Shown here one piece after another: positions 48,862 to 62,180 of a DNA stretch of 64,000 nt. This DNA is from Escherichia coli (lineage in GTDB: Bacteria; Pseudomonadota; Gammaproteobacteria; Enterobacterales; Enterobacteriaceae). How positions within the stretch are numbered: the stretch's first letter is position 1; each line of letters starts with the position of its first letter. Made by a program: the position numbers and the translations under genes. Under the pieces are notes generated by a model. That model searched no databases. It was not told the DNA's origin and was given only the letters and a program-made list of their open reading frames with translations. Where the stretch lies: NCBI RefSeq assembly GCF_011881725.1, contig NZ_JAATUR010000001.1, positions 186,001 to 250,000 on the forward strand, read 5' to 3'.

Positions 48862-51189
48862 AGCGGCTTTTGCCACCCACGCTTTCAGCACTTCTACGTC
48901 GTGACGCCACTCTTCTTTCATCTCTTCAATCCATTCACCAACATTATCTTCCCACGCAGGAAGGTCTGGTGACTGAATTTGCTGGCCAAGCTGTTGTAGA
49001 TGGCGTAGCCCCACTGAACCCGCTGCGCCTTTTATTTTATGTCCTTCCTCAACGATGCCTTTTTTGTCCTGTGCCGTCAGGTTCGACTCCAGTACGCTTA
49101 CATAGCCCGGCATCATCTTCTCAAACACCGCCAACCCGTCAGTAATCAACTTCGGTCCTACAAGTTCGAGATATTGTTCCAGCATGGGAATATCGAGCAA
49201 TGCTTCTGATTTGCTACTCTCTTCTGTCATCACCGTGCTCTCCTCATCATCCTGGGTATCCCAGAATTTCTTGATCATCGCGGTTAGCGCCGGTACTGAA
49301 AGTGGTTTACTCAGCACATCATCCATTCCAGCATTAAGGTACTCTTGTTTATCTTTCAACACGTTGGCGGTTAAAGCCACCAGCGGTGGTAAATCTTCAC
49401 GCGGATAACGCTTCGTCAGTTCGCGTGATATATCCAGCCCGGTCATATCTGGTAACTGAATATCCAGCAATACAAGGTCGTATTCGCCCGGCTTAAACAT
49501 CTCCAGTGCTGCCTTACCGGACATCGCAACATCAACGCTGTTGCCCAGTTTTTCCAGCACCGAGCGGGCAACGATGACGTTCAGCTCAATGTCTTCTACT
49601 AACAGCACATTCAGCGCAGGTAAAGGCATATCATCTTCGTCAAACGCGTCATCCACTTCTTCCGCCACCGACGGCGCGTGGATAGTCAGGGTAAAGGTCG
49701 AGCCTTTACCTTGTTCGCTGGTGACAGTGATATCACCGCCCATATTTTTCGCCAGCCGACGAGAAACCGCCAGACCAATACCAGTACCGGTCGCGGGTTT
49801 GCCGCCGTGGCTGTCTTTCACCTGATAATACATGGCGAAAATTTTATCCAGCTCATTCTGTGGAATACCGATGCCAGAGTCTTCCACTTCAAAATGCAGC
49901 ATGTCGCCTTCGTCATAACGTACGCGAACAGATACCTGGCCCTTCTGGGTGAATTTCACAGCGTTACTGATTAAGTTCCACAGGATCTGGCGTAAGCGAG
50001 TCCCATCGGTAATGACCTGATGCGGCAACGGCAATGTTGGTTCAAGAACAAAGCGCAAGCCTTTTTGCTGCGCTTGCAGTGCGGAGAGATTTTCCAGATC
50101 GGCCAGGAAGCTGGTGAAATCCACCGGCTGGTTATCGAGCTGGACTTTACGTCGCTCCATCTTATCCATATCGATAATATCGTTGAAGATATTCCCGAGA
50201 GTGATGGCAGAAACATGGATAGTTTTGAGATATTTCTCCTGCTCGGCGGTGAGTTCTGTATCCAGCAGAATGCGACTTAGGCCGACAATACCGTTCAGCG
50301 GCGTACGCAACTCATGACTGATAGTGGAGATAAAGGTTGTTTTATCGCGGCTGGCGCGTTCGAGCGCATCCTGATAACGCTTACGCTCGGTAATGTCGCG
50401 GCCAAAGCCCATCAAGCCGTGGCGTTTACCCACGCGGTCGTAGTACGGCACTTTACGGATCTCAAAGCAGGCTTTGCGTCCGTCCGGATAATCCAGCCAC
50501 TGTTCATAGGTCAATGACACATTATGACGGAACACTTTCTCGTCGGTTTCAATGACTTTCGCTGCGGCTTCCGGCGTGTAAACGTCTGCAGGTTTCAAAT
50601 GCACCAACTGTTTTTCGCTTTTTCCGGTCAGCAGTTCCATTGCGCGGTTACAGCCGGAAAACTCTTTATCTTCGTTACGGTAAAAAACCAGATCGGGTGA
50701 AGCATCAAGGAAGGAACGTAAGAATGAGGATTGTTGCTCGAGCTGAATTTGCGTCTCTTCGCGCTCTTTGATTTCAATTTTTAGCTGACCGAAGGTTTCC
50801 TGCAATTCGGCTTCTGCTTTTTCGCGAACGGCAATTTCCTGATTAAGCTGGGTAATATTATCTTTCAGCTGTACGTTGAGGCTTAGATCGCGCTCGCGCA
50901 TCTCCTCCAGCTTTTGTACCAGACGTGACAGGCGTTGCCGTGACTCCTCGAGTTGCTCAACGACTACCGAAAGAAAGTAGACCGCCCATGGCGTAATCAA
51001 CAATCCAAAGAAAATAGAGCGGATAACATCAATGCTTTCGACCTGGCCATGCAGCACCATGGTCACCGCCATTTGTACCACAATGGCGAGTACGACGAGG
51101 GCCAATGCCAGCAGCATTGAGAAGCGCACCAGACCTAACTTCATCATCAGGTCAACATAGTACTGCGCCAGCAGACGAATTTGCTTCAT
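48853..51189 (-). CDS. arcB: ArcB, hybrid sensor kinase of the anoxic redox system
   Basis: Membrane kinase that senses the quinone pool and phosphorylates ArcA. 778 residues: two membrane helices (about 22-77), coiled coil, PAS domain (about 153-270), His kinase with His292 in ISHELRTPLNG, ATPase region, receiver with Asp576 in LVLLDIQLPD, and Hpt with His717 in EEGHKIKGAAG. The ArcZ terminator overlaps its 3' end, so the two RNAs are convergent. Confidence 0.98.
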   Translation of the reverse strand: MKQIRLLAQYYVDLMMKLGLVRFSMLLALALVVLAIVVQMAVTMVLHGQVESIDVIRSIFFGLLITPWAVYFLSVVVEQLEESRQRLSRLVQKLEEMRERDLSLNVQLKDNITQLNQEIAVREKAEAELQETFGQLKIEIKEREETQIQLEQQSSFLRSFLDASPDLVFYRNEDKEFSGCNRAMELLTGKSEKQLVHLKPADVYTPEAAAKVIETDEKVFRHNVSLTYEQWLDYPDGRKACFEIRKVPYYDRVGKRHGLMGFGRDITERKRYQDALERASRDKTTFISTISHELRTPLNGIVGLSRILLDTELTAEQEKYLKTIHVSAITLGNIFNDIIDMDKMERRKVQLDNQPVDFTSFLADLENLSALQAQQKGLRFVLEPTLPLPHQVITDGTRLRQILWNLISNAVKFTQKGQVSVRVRYDEGDMLHFEVEDSGIGIPQNELDKIFAMYYQVKDSHGGKPATGTGIGLAVSRRLAKNMGGDITVTSEQGKGSTFTLTIHAPSVAEEVDDAFDEDDMPLPALNVLLVEDIELNVIVARSVLEKLGNSVDVAMSGKAALEMFKPGEYDLVLLDIQLPDMTGLDISRELTKRYPREDLPPLVALTANVLKDKQEYLNAGMDDVLSKPLSVPALTAMIKKFWDTQDDEESTVMTEESSKSEALLDIPMLEQYLELVGPKLITDGLAVFEKMMPGYVSVLESNLTAQDKKGIVEEGHKIKGAAGSVGLRHLQQLGQQIQSPDLPAWEDNVGEWIEEMKEEWRHDVEVLKAWVAKAAKK

Positions 51190-51284
51190 TAGGGAATTCC
51201 TTCACGACAACCTGCCCCAATAATACCCAATTCTGGCAGTTACGTTATAAATTGTGTTAGAAATGCGGAATTCCCCTCAATGGC

Positions 51285-52214
51285 CTACGCCGTTGGAGGT
51301 AGCCACGGACGTCCCAACGCCGATCCTTGTACGCCATGTTCATTCAGATAGCGATCCAGCTCGACCATTCCCGTCCAGCGATTTTCACACCATAGTGGTG
51401 CAAGTAGCGTCGGGCGACGGGCGCTGGCGGAAATGCGGTGGTAGATCACTTCCGGTGGCGTATGGCGAATCATTTCTCCGGCAGTGAGCGTGTAATCCTC
51501 CAGTTCAATACCGTTCAAACGCCCCGCCTCCCACGCTTTCGCCATAATGCTGCCTTTCACAATATGCAGCGGATGCAGCTTTATACCGTCTACACCAGTT
51601 TCAACCACTCGATCCAGCGTTTGCAAACATTCGGCCTGCCCTTCGCCAGGCAGGCCGACAATTAAGTGAGAACACACCTTCAGTCCACGCTCACGCGCCA
51701 ACTGAGTCGTGCGCTGATAGCAGGCAAAATCATGTCCACGATTGATGCGATGCAGCGTTTTGTCGTGTGCGGTTTGCAACCCCAGCTCCAGCCACACTTC
51801 GTAGCCCTGGTCCTTATATTCGCAAAGCAGATCCAGCACCGCATCCGGCACGCAGTCCGGGCGGGTACCAACACACAAACCGACAATATTGGCCTGGCTC
51901 ACCGCCTGCTGATACATAGAACGCAGTACCTGAACTTCTGCAAATGTGCTGGTGTAGGCCTGAAAATAAGCCAGATAGCGTTTCGCGCGGTTCACTAAAT
52001 TCGCCTGGTGCGCCAGTTGTTCGGCAATAGAGCGGTGCTGCTGCGCTTCATCGGCAAACGAGGCTACATTACAGAACGTACAGCCGCCGCGCCCGATGGT
52101 ACCGTCACGATTCGGGCAACTAAAACCGCCGTGCAGCGTCAGCTTATGCACCTTTTGCCCATAACGACGGGTGAGATCACCACCAAACATATTGACTAAT
52201 TTCTGTAACTGCAT
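51285..52214 (-). CDS. yhcC: YhcC, radical SAM protein
   Basis: 309-residue radical SAM protein; substrate unknown. The cluster-binding cysteines follow a C-X11-C-X2-C pattern in FSCPNRDGTIGRGGCTFC, the Elp3-like long-spacing type. Start MQLQKLVNMFGGD is chosen by family length; eleven more codons are open. It is upstream of arcB on the same strand, 95 bases away. Confidence 0.93.
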   Translation of the reverse strand: MQLQKLVNMFGGDLTRRYGQKVHKLTLHGGFSCPNRDGTIGRGGCTFCNVASFADEAQQHRSIAEQLAHQANLVNRAKRYLAYFQAYTSTFAEVQVLRSMYQQAVSQANIVGLCVGTRPDCVPDAVLDLLCEYKDQGYEVWLELGLQTAHDKTLHRINRGHDFACYQRTTQLARERGLKVCSHLIVGLPGEGQAECLQTLDRVVETGVDGIKLHPLHIVKGSIMAKAWEAGRLNGIELEDYTLTAGEMIRHTPPEVIYHRISASARRPTLLAPLWCENRWTGMVELDRYLNEHGVQGSALGRPWLPPTA

Positions 52215-52889
52215 AATCTGATAGACCGCGCCTTGAAAAGAGGCCAAAGCCTGCCATTTTTAGCTCAAATCGGCGATGACCTGGATCAATCGCCCCGCCC
52301 CACTTTTATCAATTGCATAACCAATCACAATTACCGAAATTTCATGCATAATTACATAAATCACTTTTGCTTATCATGTGTCAGATTTTTTTATCTCCTT
52401 ATGGATTTTAGTCAAAAACAGTAGCATAAAACGTCATTACCAATTAATGCAGTATAAAATACTAGATTTCTCGTTAGTTCAAGGCAGGATAAGGGTTAAC
52501 ACGCCTTTATGACAGTCAGGAATTGAATGTTTCCCTAATGAGCCCCCCTTTAACCATCGAGAGCATATATCCTTTAATTTCAATAAATTAATAAAGAACT
52601 TTGCGTTAAAGCACATTTCTATACCAATAAGCTTGCCATTTGACCTGTATCAGCTTTCCCGATAAGTTGGAAATCCGCTGGAAGCTTTCTGGATAAGCAG
52701 CCTGCTTATCATATTTATGCAGTAATTGAGTTCCCCTCTTCACCGTATTAACCGATGCGAAAAGGACAAAAAAGGGGGCGAATGCGAGGTAAGCGTATGA
52801 AACGCAACCCCCGTCGCCACGCTCTTTCTGTGCCCGTGCGCAGCGGTTCGGTAGTGGGGTTCCCGCAGAGCCTGGGGGAGGTTCACGAT
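52215..52889 (+). promoter_or_regulatory. Long yhcC-gltB intergenic control region
   Basis: 675 bases without a convincing gene. It is AT-rich in the left two thirds and should hold the gltB promoter and the Lrp, IHF and other sites known for gltBD in E. coli; I did not resolve them individually. A perfect palindrome GATAAGCA-GCC-TGCTTATC is at 52692-52710. An open frame continuous with gltB starts at 52755 and would add 45 basic residues, but the strong ribosome site is at 52874-52881. Confidence 0.6.
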
Positions 52890-55800
52890 ATGTTGTACGA
52901 TAAATCCCTTGAGAGGGATAACTGTGGTTTCGGCCTGATCGCCCACATAGAAGGCGAACCTAGCCACAAGGTAGTGCGTACTGCAATACACGCACTGGCC
53001 CGCATGCAGCACCGTGGCGCGATCCTCGCCGATGGAAAAACCGGTGACGGTTGCGGCTTGCTGTTACAAAAACCGGATCGCTTTTTTCGCATCGTTGCGC
53101 AGGAGCGCGGCTGGCGTTTAGCCAAAAATTATGCCGTTGGGATGATCTTCCTGAATAAAGATCCTGAACTCGCCGCTGCCGCGCGCCGCATCGTTGAAGA
53201 AGAGCTGCAACGCGAAACCTTGTCGATTGTGGGCTGGCGTGATGTCCCCACCAACGAAGGCGTGCTGGGTGAAATCGCCCTCTCCTCTCTGCCGCGTATT
53301 GAGCAAATTTTCGTTAACGCTCCGGCTGGCTGGCGTCCGCGTGATATGGAACGCCGTCTGTTTATCGCCCGCCGTCGCATCGAAAAGCGCCTCGAAGCCG
53401 ATAAAGACTTCTACGTCTGTAGCCTGTCGAATCTGGTCAATATCTATAAAGGTCTGTGTATGCCGGCAGATTTGCCGCGCTTTTACCTGGATCTTGCGGA
53501 CCTGCGCCTGGAATCGGCCATCTGCCTGTTCCACCAACGCTTCTCCACTAACACTGTGCCGCGCTGGCCTCTGGCGCAGCCGTTCCGCTACCTGGCGCAC
53601 AACGGTGAAATCAACACCATCACCGGTAACCGTCAGTGGGCGCGTGCGCGTACCTATAAATTCCAGACGCCGCTGATCCCTGACCTGCACGACGCCGCGC
53701 CGTTCGTCAACGAAACCGGTTCTGACTCCAGTTCCATGGATAACATGCTGGAGCTGCTGCTGGCGGGCGGGATGGATATCATCCGCGCCATGCGTCTGTT
53801 AGTACCACCCGCCTGGCAGAACAACCCGGATATGGACCCGGAACTGCGCGCGTTCTTCGACTTTAACTCCATGCATATGGAACCGTGGGATGGTCCGGCG
53901 GGCATAGTAATGTCCGATGGTCGCTTCGCTGCCTGTAACCTCGACCGTAACGGTCTGCGTCCGGCGCGCTACGTTATCACCAAAGATAAGCTGATCACCT
54001 GCGCCTCTGAAGTCGGCATCTGGGATTATCAACCTGACGAAGTGGTGGAAAAAGGCCGCGTTGGACCAGGCGAACTGATGGTGATTGACACCCGCAGTGG
54101 GCGCATTCTGCACTCGGCAGAAACTGATGACGATCTGAAAAGCCGCCACCCTTATAAAGAGTGGATGGAGAAAAACGTCCGCCGCCTGGTGCCATTTGAA
54201 GATCTGCCCGACGAAGAAGTCGGTAGCCGTGAGCTGGACGACGACACGCTCGCCAGCTACCAGAAACAGTTTAACTACAGCGCTGAAGAGCTGGATTCGG
54301 TGATCCGCGTACTGGGCGAAAATGGCCAGGAAGCGGTCGGTTCGATGGGCGACGACACCCCATTCGCCGTGCTCTCCAGCCAGCCGCGCATAATTTACGA
54401 CTACTTCCGCCAGCAGTTTGCGCAGGTCACTAACCCGCCAATCGACCCGCTGCGTGAAGCGCATGTCATGTCGCTCGCCACCAGCATCGGGCGCGAAATG
54501 AACGTCTTCTGTGAAGCAGAAGGCCAGGCGCACCGTTTAAGCTTTAAATCGCCGATCCTGCTCTACTCCGATTTCAAACAGCTCACGACGATGAAAGAGG
54601 AGCACTATCGTGCAGACACGCTGGATATCACCTTTGACGTAACCAAAACCACGCTCGAATCGACTGTCAAAGAGTTGTGCGACAAAGCCGAAAAAATGGT
54701 ACGTAGCGGCACCGTGTTGCTGGTGCTCTCCGACCGGAATATCGGTAAAGATCGCCTGCCAGTTCCTGCGCCAATGGCGGTCGGCGCGATCCAGACTCGT
54801 CTGGTCGATCAAAGCCTGCGTTGCGATGCCAACATTATTGTTGAAACGGCCAGCGCCCGCGATCCGCACCACTTCGCCGTACTGCTGGGCTTCGGCGCGA
54901 CGGCTATATATCCGTACCTTGCCTATGAAACGCTGGGCCGCTTGATCGACACTCAGGCAATTGCCAAAAATTATCGTACCGTGATGCTGAACTACCGTAA
55001 CGGCATCAACAAAGGCTTGTACAAAATCATGTCCAAAATGGGCATCTCCACCATCGCCTCTTACCGCTGCTCGAAACTGTTTGAAGCGGTCGGTCTGCAT
55101 GATGATGTCGTGGGCCTGTGCTTCCAGGGCGCGGTTAGCCGCATTGGCGGGGCGAGCTTTGAAGACTTCCAGCAGGATCTGCTGAACCTTTCGAAACGTG
55201 CCTGGCTGGCGCGTAAGCCCATCAGCCAGGGCGGCCTGCTGAAATACGTCCACGGCGGCGAGTATCACGCCTATAACCCGGACGTGGTGCGCACGCTGCA
55301 ACAGGCGGTGCAAAGCGGCGAGTACAGCGACTATCAGGAATACGCGAAGCTGGTTAATGAGCGTCCGGCAACCACGCTGCGCGATCTGCTGGCGATTACG
55401 CCGGGTGAAAACGCGGTCAATATTGCTGATGTTGAACCGGCAAGCGAACTGTTTAAACGCTTCGATACCGCCGCGATGTCTATCGGCGCATTAAGCCCGG
55501 AGGCCCACGAGGCGCTGGCGGAAGCGATGAACAGCATCGGCGGCAACTCCAACTCCGGTGAAGGTGGTGAAGATCCGGCACGCTACGGCACCAACAAAGT
55601 CTCTCGCATTAAACAGGTCGCTTCCGGACGCTTCGGTGTTACTCCGGCGTATCTGGTTAACGCCGACGTGATTCAGATTAAAGTCGCCCAGGGCGCGAAG
55701 CCGGGCGAAGGTGGTCAGTTACCGGGCGATAAAGTCACTCCTTACATCGCCAAACTGCGCTATTCGGTGCCGGGCGTGACGCTGATCTCCCCGCCGCCGC

Positions 55801-57350
55801 ACCACGATATTTATTCTATCGAGGACTTAGCGCAGCTGATTTTCGACCTCAAGCAGGTCAACCCGAAAGCGATGATCTCCGTGAAGCTGGTGTCCGAACC
55901 GGGCGTTGGCACCATTGCTACCGGTGTGGCGAAAGCCTACGCGGACCTGATCACCATCGCGGGCTATGACGGCGGCACCGGCGCAAGCCCGCTTTCCTCG
56001 GTGAAATACGCGGGTTGCCCGTGGGAACTGGGACTTGTTGAAACGCAACAAGCACTGGTTGCTAACGGTCTGCGTCATAAAATCCGTTTGCAGGTCGACG
56101 GCGGCCTGAAAACAGGCGTGGATATCATCAAAGCCGCGATTCTTGGCGCGGAAAGCTTCGGCTTCGGCACTGGCCCAATGGTCGCGCTCGGCTGTAAATA
56201 TCTGCGTATTTGTCACCTGAACAACTGCGCCACCGGCGTAGCAACTCAGGATGACAAACTGCGTAAGAATCACTATCACGGCCTGCCGTTCAAAGTGACC
56301 AATTACTTTGAATTTATCGCCCGTGAAACCCGTGAGCTGATGGCACAGCTGGGCGTAACACGTCTGGTGGATCTGATTGGTCGCACCGACTTGCTGAAAG
56401 AGCTGGACGGCTTCACCGCCAAACAACAGAAACTGGCGCTGTCGAAGCTGCTGGAGACTGCCGAGCCACATCCAGGTAAGGCGCTCTACTGCACCGAAAA
56501 CAACCCGCCGTTTGACAACGGCCTGTTGAATGCGCAGTTGCTTCAACAGGCGAAACCGTTTGTCGATGAACGCCAGAGCAAAACCTTCTGGTTCGATATT
56601 CGCAACACCGACCGTTCCGTGGGTGCGTCGCTTTCAGGTTATATCGCCCAGACGCACGGCGATCAGGGACTGGCTGCCGATCCGATTAAAGCGTACTTCA
56701 ACGGCACCGCAGGCCAGAGTTTCGGCGTGTGGAACGCGGGTGGCGTGGAGCTGTATCTGACGGGTGATGCTAACGACTATGTTGGTAAAGGCATGGCGGG
56801 CGGCTTAATCGCCATCCGTCCGCCGGTTGGTTCAGCATTCCGCAGTCATGAAGCGAGCATTATTGGCAACACATGCCTGTACGGCGCTACTGGCGGTCGT
56901 CTGTATGCCGCAGGGCGCGCAGGTGAACGTTTCGGTGTGCGTAACTCGGGTGCGATTACCGTTGTTGAAGGCATTGGCGACAACGGCTGTGAATATATGA
57001 CGGGTGGTATTGTCTGTATTCTGGGTAAAACTGGCGTTAACTTCGGCGCGGGTATGACCGGCGGCTTCGCTTACATTCTCGACGAAAGTGGTGATTTCCG
57101 CAAACGCGTTAACCCGGAACTGGTGGAAGTATTAAGCGTTGACGATCTGGCGATCCATGAAGAGCATCTTCGTGGTCTTATCACCGAACATGTGCAGCAT
57201 ACCGGTTCTCAGCGTGGTGAAGAAATTCTGGCAAACTGGTCAACCTTCGCCACTAAATTTGCGCTGGTTAAACCGAAGTCCAGTGATGTAAAAGCACTGC
57301 TGGGTCACCGTAGTCGTAGCGCAGCAGAGTTGCGTGTGCAGGCGCAGTAA
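52890..57350 (+). CDS. gltB: Glutamate synthase (NADPH) large subunit
   Basis: Transfers the glutamine amide to 2-oxoglutarate for ammonia assimilation. 1486 residues starting [11 protein letters not shown], after GGGGGAGG at ideal spacing. An 11-residue propeptide is removed to leave the catalytic N-terminal Cys (CGFGLIAH). Class II amidotransferase domain about 12-430, central domain, FMN-binding synthase domain ([29 protein letters not shown]), [3Fe-4S] cysteines in [12 protein letters not shown], then a Gly-rich beta-helix C-terminus. gltD follows by 12 bases. Confidence 0.97.
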   Translation: MLYDKSLERDNCGFGLIAHIEGEPSHKVVRTAIHALARMQHRGAILADGKTGDGCGLLLQKPDRFFRIVAQERGWRLAKNYAVGMIFLNKDPELAAAARRIVEEELQRETLSIVGWRDVPTNEGVLGEIALSSLPRIEQIFVNAPAGWRPRDMERRLFIARRRIEKRLEADKDFYVCSLSNLVNIYKGLCMPADLPRFYLDLADLRLESAICLFHQRFSTNTVPRWPLAQPFRYLAHNGEINTITGNRQWARARTYKFQTPLIPDLHDAAPFVNETGSDSSSMDNMLELLLAGGMDIIRAMRLLVPPAWQNNPDMDPELRAFFDFNSMHMEPWDGPAGIVMSDGRFAACNLDRNGLRPARYVITKDKLITCASEVGIWDYQPDEVVEKGRVGPGELMVIDTRSGRILHSAETDDDLKSRHPYKEWMEKNVRRLVPFEDLPDEEVGSRELDDDTLASYQKQFNYSAEELDSVIRVLGENGQEAVGSMGDDTPFAVLSSQPRIIYDYFRQQFAQVTNPPIDPLREAHVMSLATSIGREMNVFCEAEGQAHRLSFKSPILLYSDFKQLTTMKEEHYRADTLDITFDVTKTTLESTVKELCDKAEKMVRSGTVLLVLSDRNIGKDRLPVPAPMAVGAIQTRLVDQSLRCDANIIVETASARDPHHFAVLLGFGATAIYPYLAYETLGRLIDTQAIAKNYRTVMLNYRNGINKGLYKIMSKMGISTIASYRCSKLFEAVGLHDDVVGLCFQGAVSRIGGASFEDFQQDLLNLSKRAWLARKPISQGGLLKYVHGGEYHAYNPDVVRTLQQAVQSGEYSDYQEYAKLVNERPATTLRDLLAITPGENAVNIADVEPASELFKRFDTAAMSIGALSPEAHEALAEAMNSIGGNSNSGEGGEDPARYGTNKVSRIKQVASGRFGVTPAYLVNADVIQIKVAQGAKPGEGGQLPGDKVTPYIAKLRYSVPGVTLISPPPHHDIYSIEDLAQLIFDLKQVNPKAMISVKLVSEPGVGTIATGVAKAYADLITIAGYDGGTGASPLSSVKYAGCPWELGLVETQQALVANGLRHKIRLQVDGGLKTGVDIIKAAILGAESFGFGTGPMVALGCKYLRICHLNNCATGVATQDDKLRKNHYHGLPFKVTNYFEFIARETRELMAQLGVTRLVDLIGRTDLLKELDGFTAKQQKLALSKLLETAEPHPGKALYCTENNPPFDNGLLNAQLLQQAKPFVDERQSKTFWFDIRNTDRSVGASLSGYIAQTHGDQGLAADPIKAYFNGTAGQSFGVWNAGGVELYLTGDANDYVGKGMAGGLIAIRPPVGSAFRSHEASIIGNTCLYGATGGRLYAAGRAGERFGVRNSGAITVVEGIGDNGCEYMTGGIVCILGKTGVNFGAGMTGGFAYILDESGDFRKRVNPELVEVLSVDDLAIHEEHLRGLITEHVQHTGSQRGEEILANWSTFATKFALVKPKSSDVKALLGHRSRSAAELRVQAQ

Positions 57351-58781
<1,431 letters not shown>

Positions 58782-58790
58782 GTCCTGCCC

Positions 58791-58823
58791 CAGCGCCGCC
58801 TCCTCAGAAAAGAGTCGGCGCTG
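58791..58823 (+). terminator. Probable gltD terminator
   Basis: Perfect 8-bp stem CAGCGCCG/CGGCGCTG (58791-58798 with 58816-58823) with a 17-base loop, followed by a pyrimidine-rich stretch (aaattctcctttctttc). The long loop makes it only probable. Confidence 0.6.
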
Positions 58824-58964
58824 AAATTCTCCTTTCTTTCTGGAAAACGCCTCGCATAATCTGAAGAAAACCAGTGTAATACGCACATCTGGATTGTTAC
58901 CGGCAGATGTCCGGCGTATAGCTGATTCCATTCTTCAACGCAGCGCCATTTAAAGGGACAGATA

Positions 58965-60053
58965 ATGGAATCGCTCTCAGAGAGAACCACAGCAGGCTAC
59001 CAGCAAATCCACGACGGCATTATTTACCTGGTCGATAGTGCCCGGACGGAAACGGTACGTAGTGTTAACGCGTTAATGACCGCCACGTACTAGGAAATTG
59101 GACGACGAATTGTCGAATTTGAACAAGGCGGTGAGGCTCGGGCTGCGTATGGTGCGCAGCTAATCACGCGGCTATCAAAGGATTTAAGTCTTAGGTATAA
59201 GCGTGGGTTCTCTGCAAAAAACTTACGCCAAATGAGGCTGTTTTACCTCTTTTTTCAACATGCTGAAATTCACCAGACAGTGTCTGCCGAATTTCCATTG
59301 GGAAAGATTTGGCAGACGCTGTCTGCCAAATCTTTCCCTCTGCCATGTTCTACCTACGTCCGTTTACTTTCCGTTAAAAACGCTGACGCTCGCAGCTTTT
59401 ATGAGAAAGAGACGCTCCGCTGTGGCTGGTCTGTCCGTCAGCTCGAACGGCAAATTGCGACCCAGTTTTATGAGCGGACACTACTGTCACATGACAAATC
59501 AGCCATGCTGCAACAACACGCTCCTGCCAAGACGCATATTCTTCCGCAACAGGCGATACGCGATCCCTTTGTGCTCGAATTTCTGGAATTGAAAGATGAA
59601 TACTCAGAATCCGATTTTGAGGAGGCGCTGATCAACCATCTGATGGATTTCATGCTGGAACTTGGGGATGATTTTGCCTTTGTCGGTCGACAACGAAGGT
59701 TACGCATTGATGACAACTGGTTTCGGGTCGATCTGTTGTTTTTCCACCGCCGTTTACGCTGCCTGTTAATCGTGGATCTAAAAGTGGGCAAATTCAGCTA
59801 TAGCGATGCCGGGCAGATGAATATGTATCTCAACTACGCCAAAGAGCACTGGACACTACCGGATGAAAATCCTCCCATCGGTCTGGTTCTCTGTGCAGAG
59901 AAAGGAGCCGGAGAAGCGCATTATGCTCTGGCTGGTTTGCCTAACACCGTTCTGGCAAGCGAATATAAGATGCAACTACCTGATGAAAAGCGACTCGCGG
60001 ATGAACTCGTTCGAACACAGGCGGTGCTAGAGGAAGGCTATAGACGCCGTTAA
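58965..60053 (+). pseudogene. yhcG: yhcG, DUF1016/PDDEXK nuclease-family gene with premature amber stop
   Basis: The reading frame starts MESLSERTTAGYQQIHDG but codon 43 is TAG (59091-59093), where the family has Trp (TYWEIGRRI, here TY*EIGRRI). The frame then stays open to 60053, so there is one nonsense change and no frameshift; the total is 363 codons. The N-terminal DUF1016 helical domain and a C-terminal PDDEXK-like domain (FVGRQRRLRIDDNWFRVDLLFF and LLIVDLKVG) are otherwise intact. It appears about 13 residues shorter than K-12 YhcG, in the palindromic segment near codons 104-118. Rare readthrough or a restart at 59232 cannot be excluded. It is divergent in function from its nan neighbours. 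Confidence 0.85.
59274..59338. repeat. Palindromic repeats inside yhcG
   Basis: A first palindrome, CAGACAGTGTCTG (about 59275-59287), is followed by a perfect 18-bp hairpin: GGGAAAGATTTGGCAGAC (59300-59317), loop GCT, GTCTGCCAAATCTTTCCC (59321-59338). They encode the near-repeat QTVSAEF / QTLSAKSF. A related palindrome follows the gene at 60069-60093. Confidence 0.8.
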
Positions 60054-60068
60054 TTTCAGCGGTTTCGA

Positions 60069-60093
60069 ATTCTGCAGACAGTGTCTGCAGAAT
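60069..60093. repeat. 25-bp perfect palindrome between yhcG and nanQ
   Basis: ATTCTGCAGACA-G-TGTCTGCAGAAT, perfect 12-bp arms around one base, lies 15 bases after the yhcG stop and 18 before the nanQ stop (convergent). It shares the core GCAGACAGTGTCTGC with the palindromes inside yhcG. It could end transcription of both genes or be a protein site. Confidence 0.8.
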
Positions 60094-60111
60094 CTTTAAA
60101 ACGAACTAAGT

Positions 60112-61444
<1,333 letters not shown>

Positions 61445-61448
<4 letters not shown>

Positions 61449-62134
61449 AGCACCGCCTTTTTCATCGCTGTGTTGTACCACTGGCAAATGTGCTCAAGAC
61501 GCGTAATAGCAGATCCGACCGTCACCGCCCATGCGCCGTGGCGCATTGCGTCTGCGGCCTGGGATGGCGTGTTGTAGCGCCCTTCGGCAATCACCCGACA
61601 TCCGGCGTCGCTCAACGTTTTCACCAGTGCCAGGTCTGGCTCTTCCGGCGTTTCAGGTGTGGTGTAACCCGAAAGCGTAGTACCAATAATTTCTGCACCC
61701 AGTTTTTGGCAAGCCAGACCGTCTTCCGGCGTTGAGCAGTCGGTCATCGCCAGTAAACCGTAATGGTGAATACGCGCCAGCAGCGTTTCAACAGGTACCG
61801 GACGCGGACGATCGGTGCCGTCAATGGCGATAATGTCCGCGCCCGCCTGCGCCAGCGCATCAACATCTTCAATATAGGCCGTGATGCGTACCGGAGAATC
61901 CTCCAGATCGCGCTTCACAATCCCGATAATCGGCACGCTCACCACCGCACGCGTGGCTTTCAGATTTGCCACACCTTCAATACGAATAGCAACCGCTCCC
62001 GCCTGCTCTGCCGCTAATGCCATGGCAGCGACGATTTCAGGTTTATCGAGCGGGCTGTCCGGAACTGGCTGGCAGGAGACAATCAGGCCACCGTTAGCAG
62101 CGATTTTTTGATCCAGTTGTGCAAGTAACGACAT
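61445..62134 (-). CDS. nanE: N-acetylmannosamine-6-phosphate 2-epimerase
   Basis: 229-residue TIM-barrel enzyme converting ManNAc-6-P to GlcNAc-6-P. Typical strands are [19 protein letters not shown] (19-37), [10 protein letters not shown] (catalytic Lys) and [12 protein letters not shown]. It overlaps nanK and lies 46 bases after nanT across a hairpin. Confidence 0.96.
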
Positions 62135-62150
62135 ACTTCTTCCCTTAACA

Positions 62151-62173
62151 AAAGGCCCGGTACATGACCGGGC
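62151..62173 (-). terminator. Hairpin between nanT and nanE
   Basis: GCCCGGT/ACCGGGC (62155-62161 with 62167-62173), followed leftward by UUUU. It lies 8 bases after the nanT stop inside the operon, so partial termination or 3' protection of nanAT mRNA is likely. Confidence 0.65.
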
Positions 62174-62180
62174 AACAGGA

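Noticed and set aside
59232..60053. Shortened yhcG product starting at 59232 as a functional gene
   Set aside because: It would lack most of the N-terminal DUF1016 domain and has no clear ribosome site, so I treat the locus as one pseudogene.
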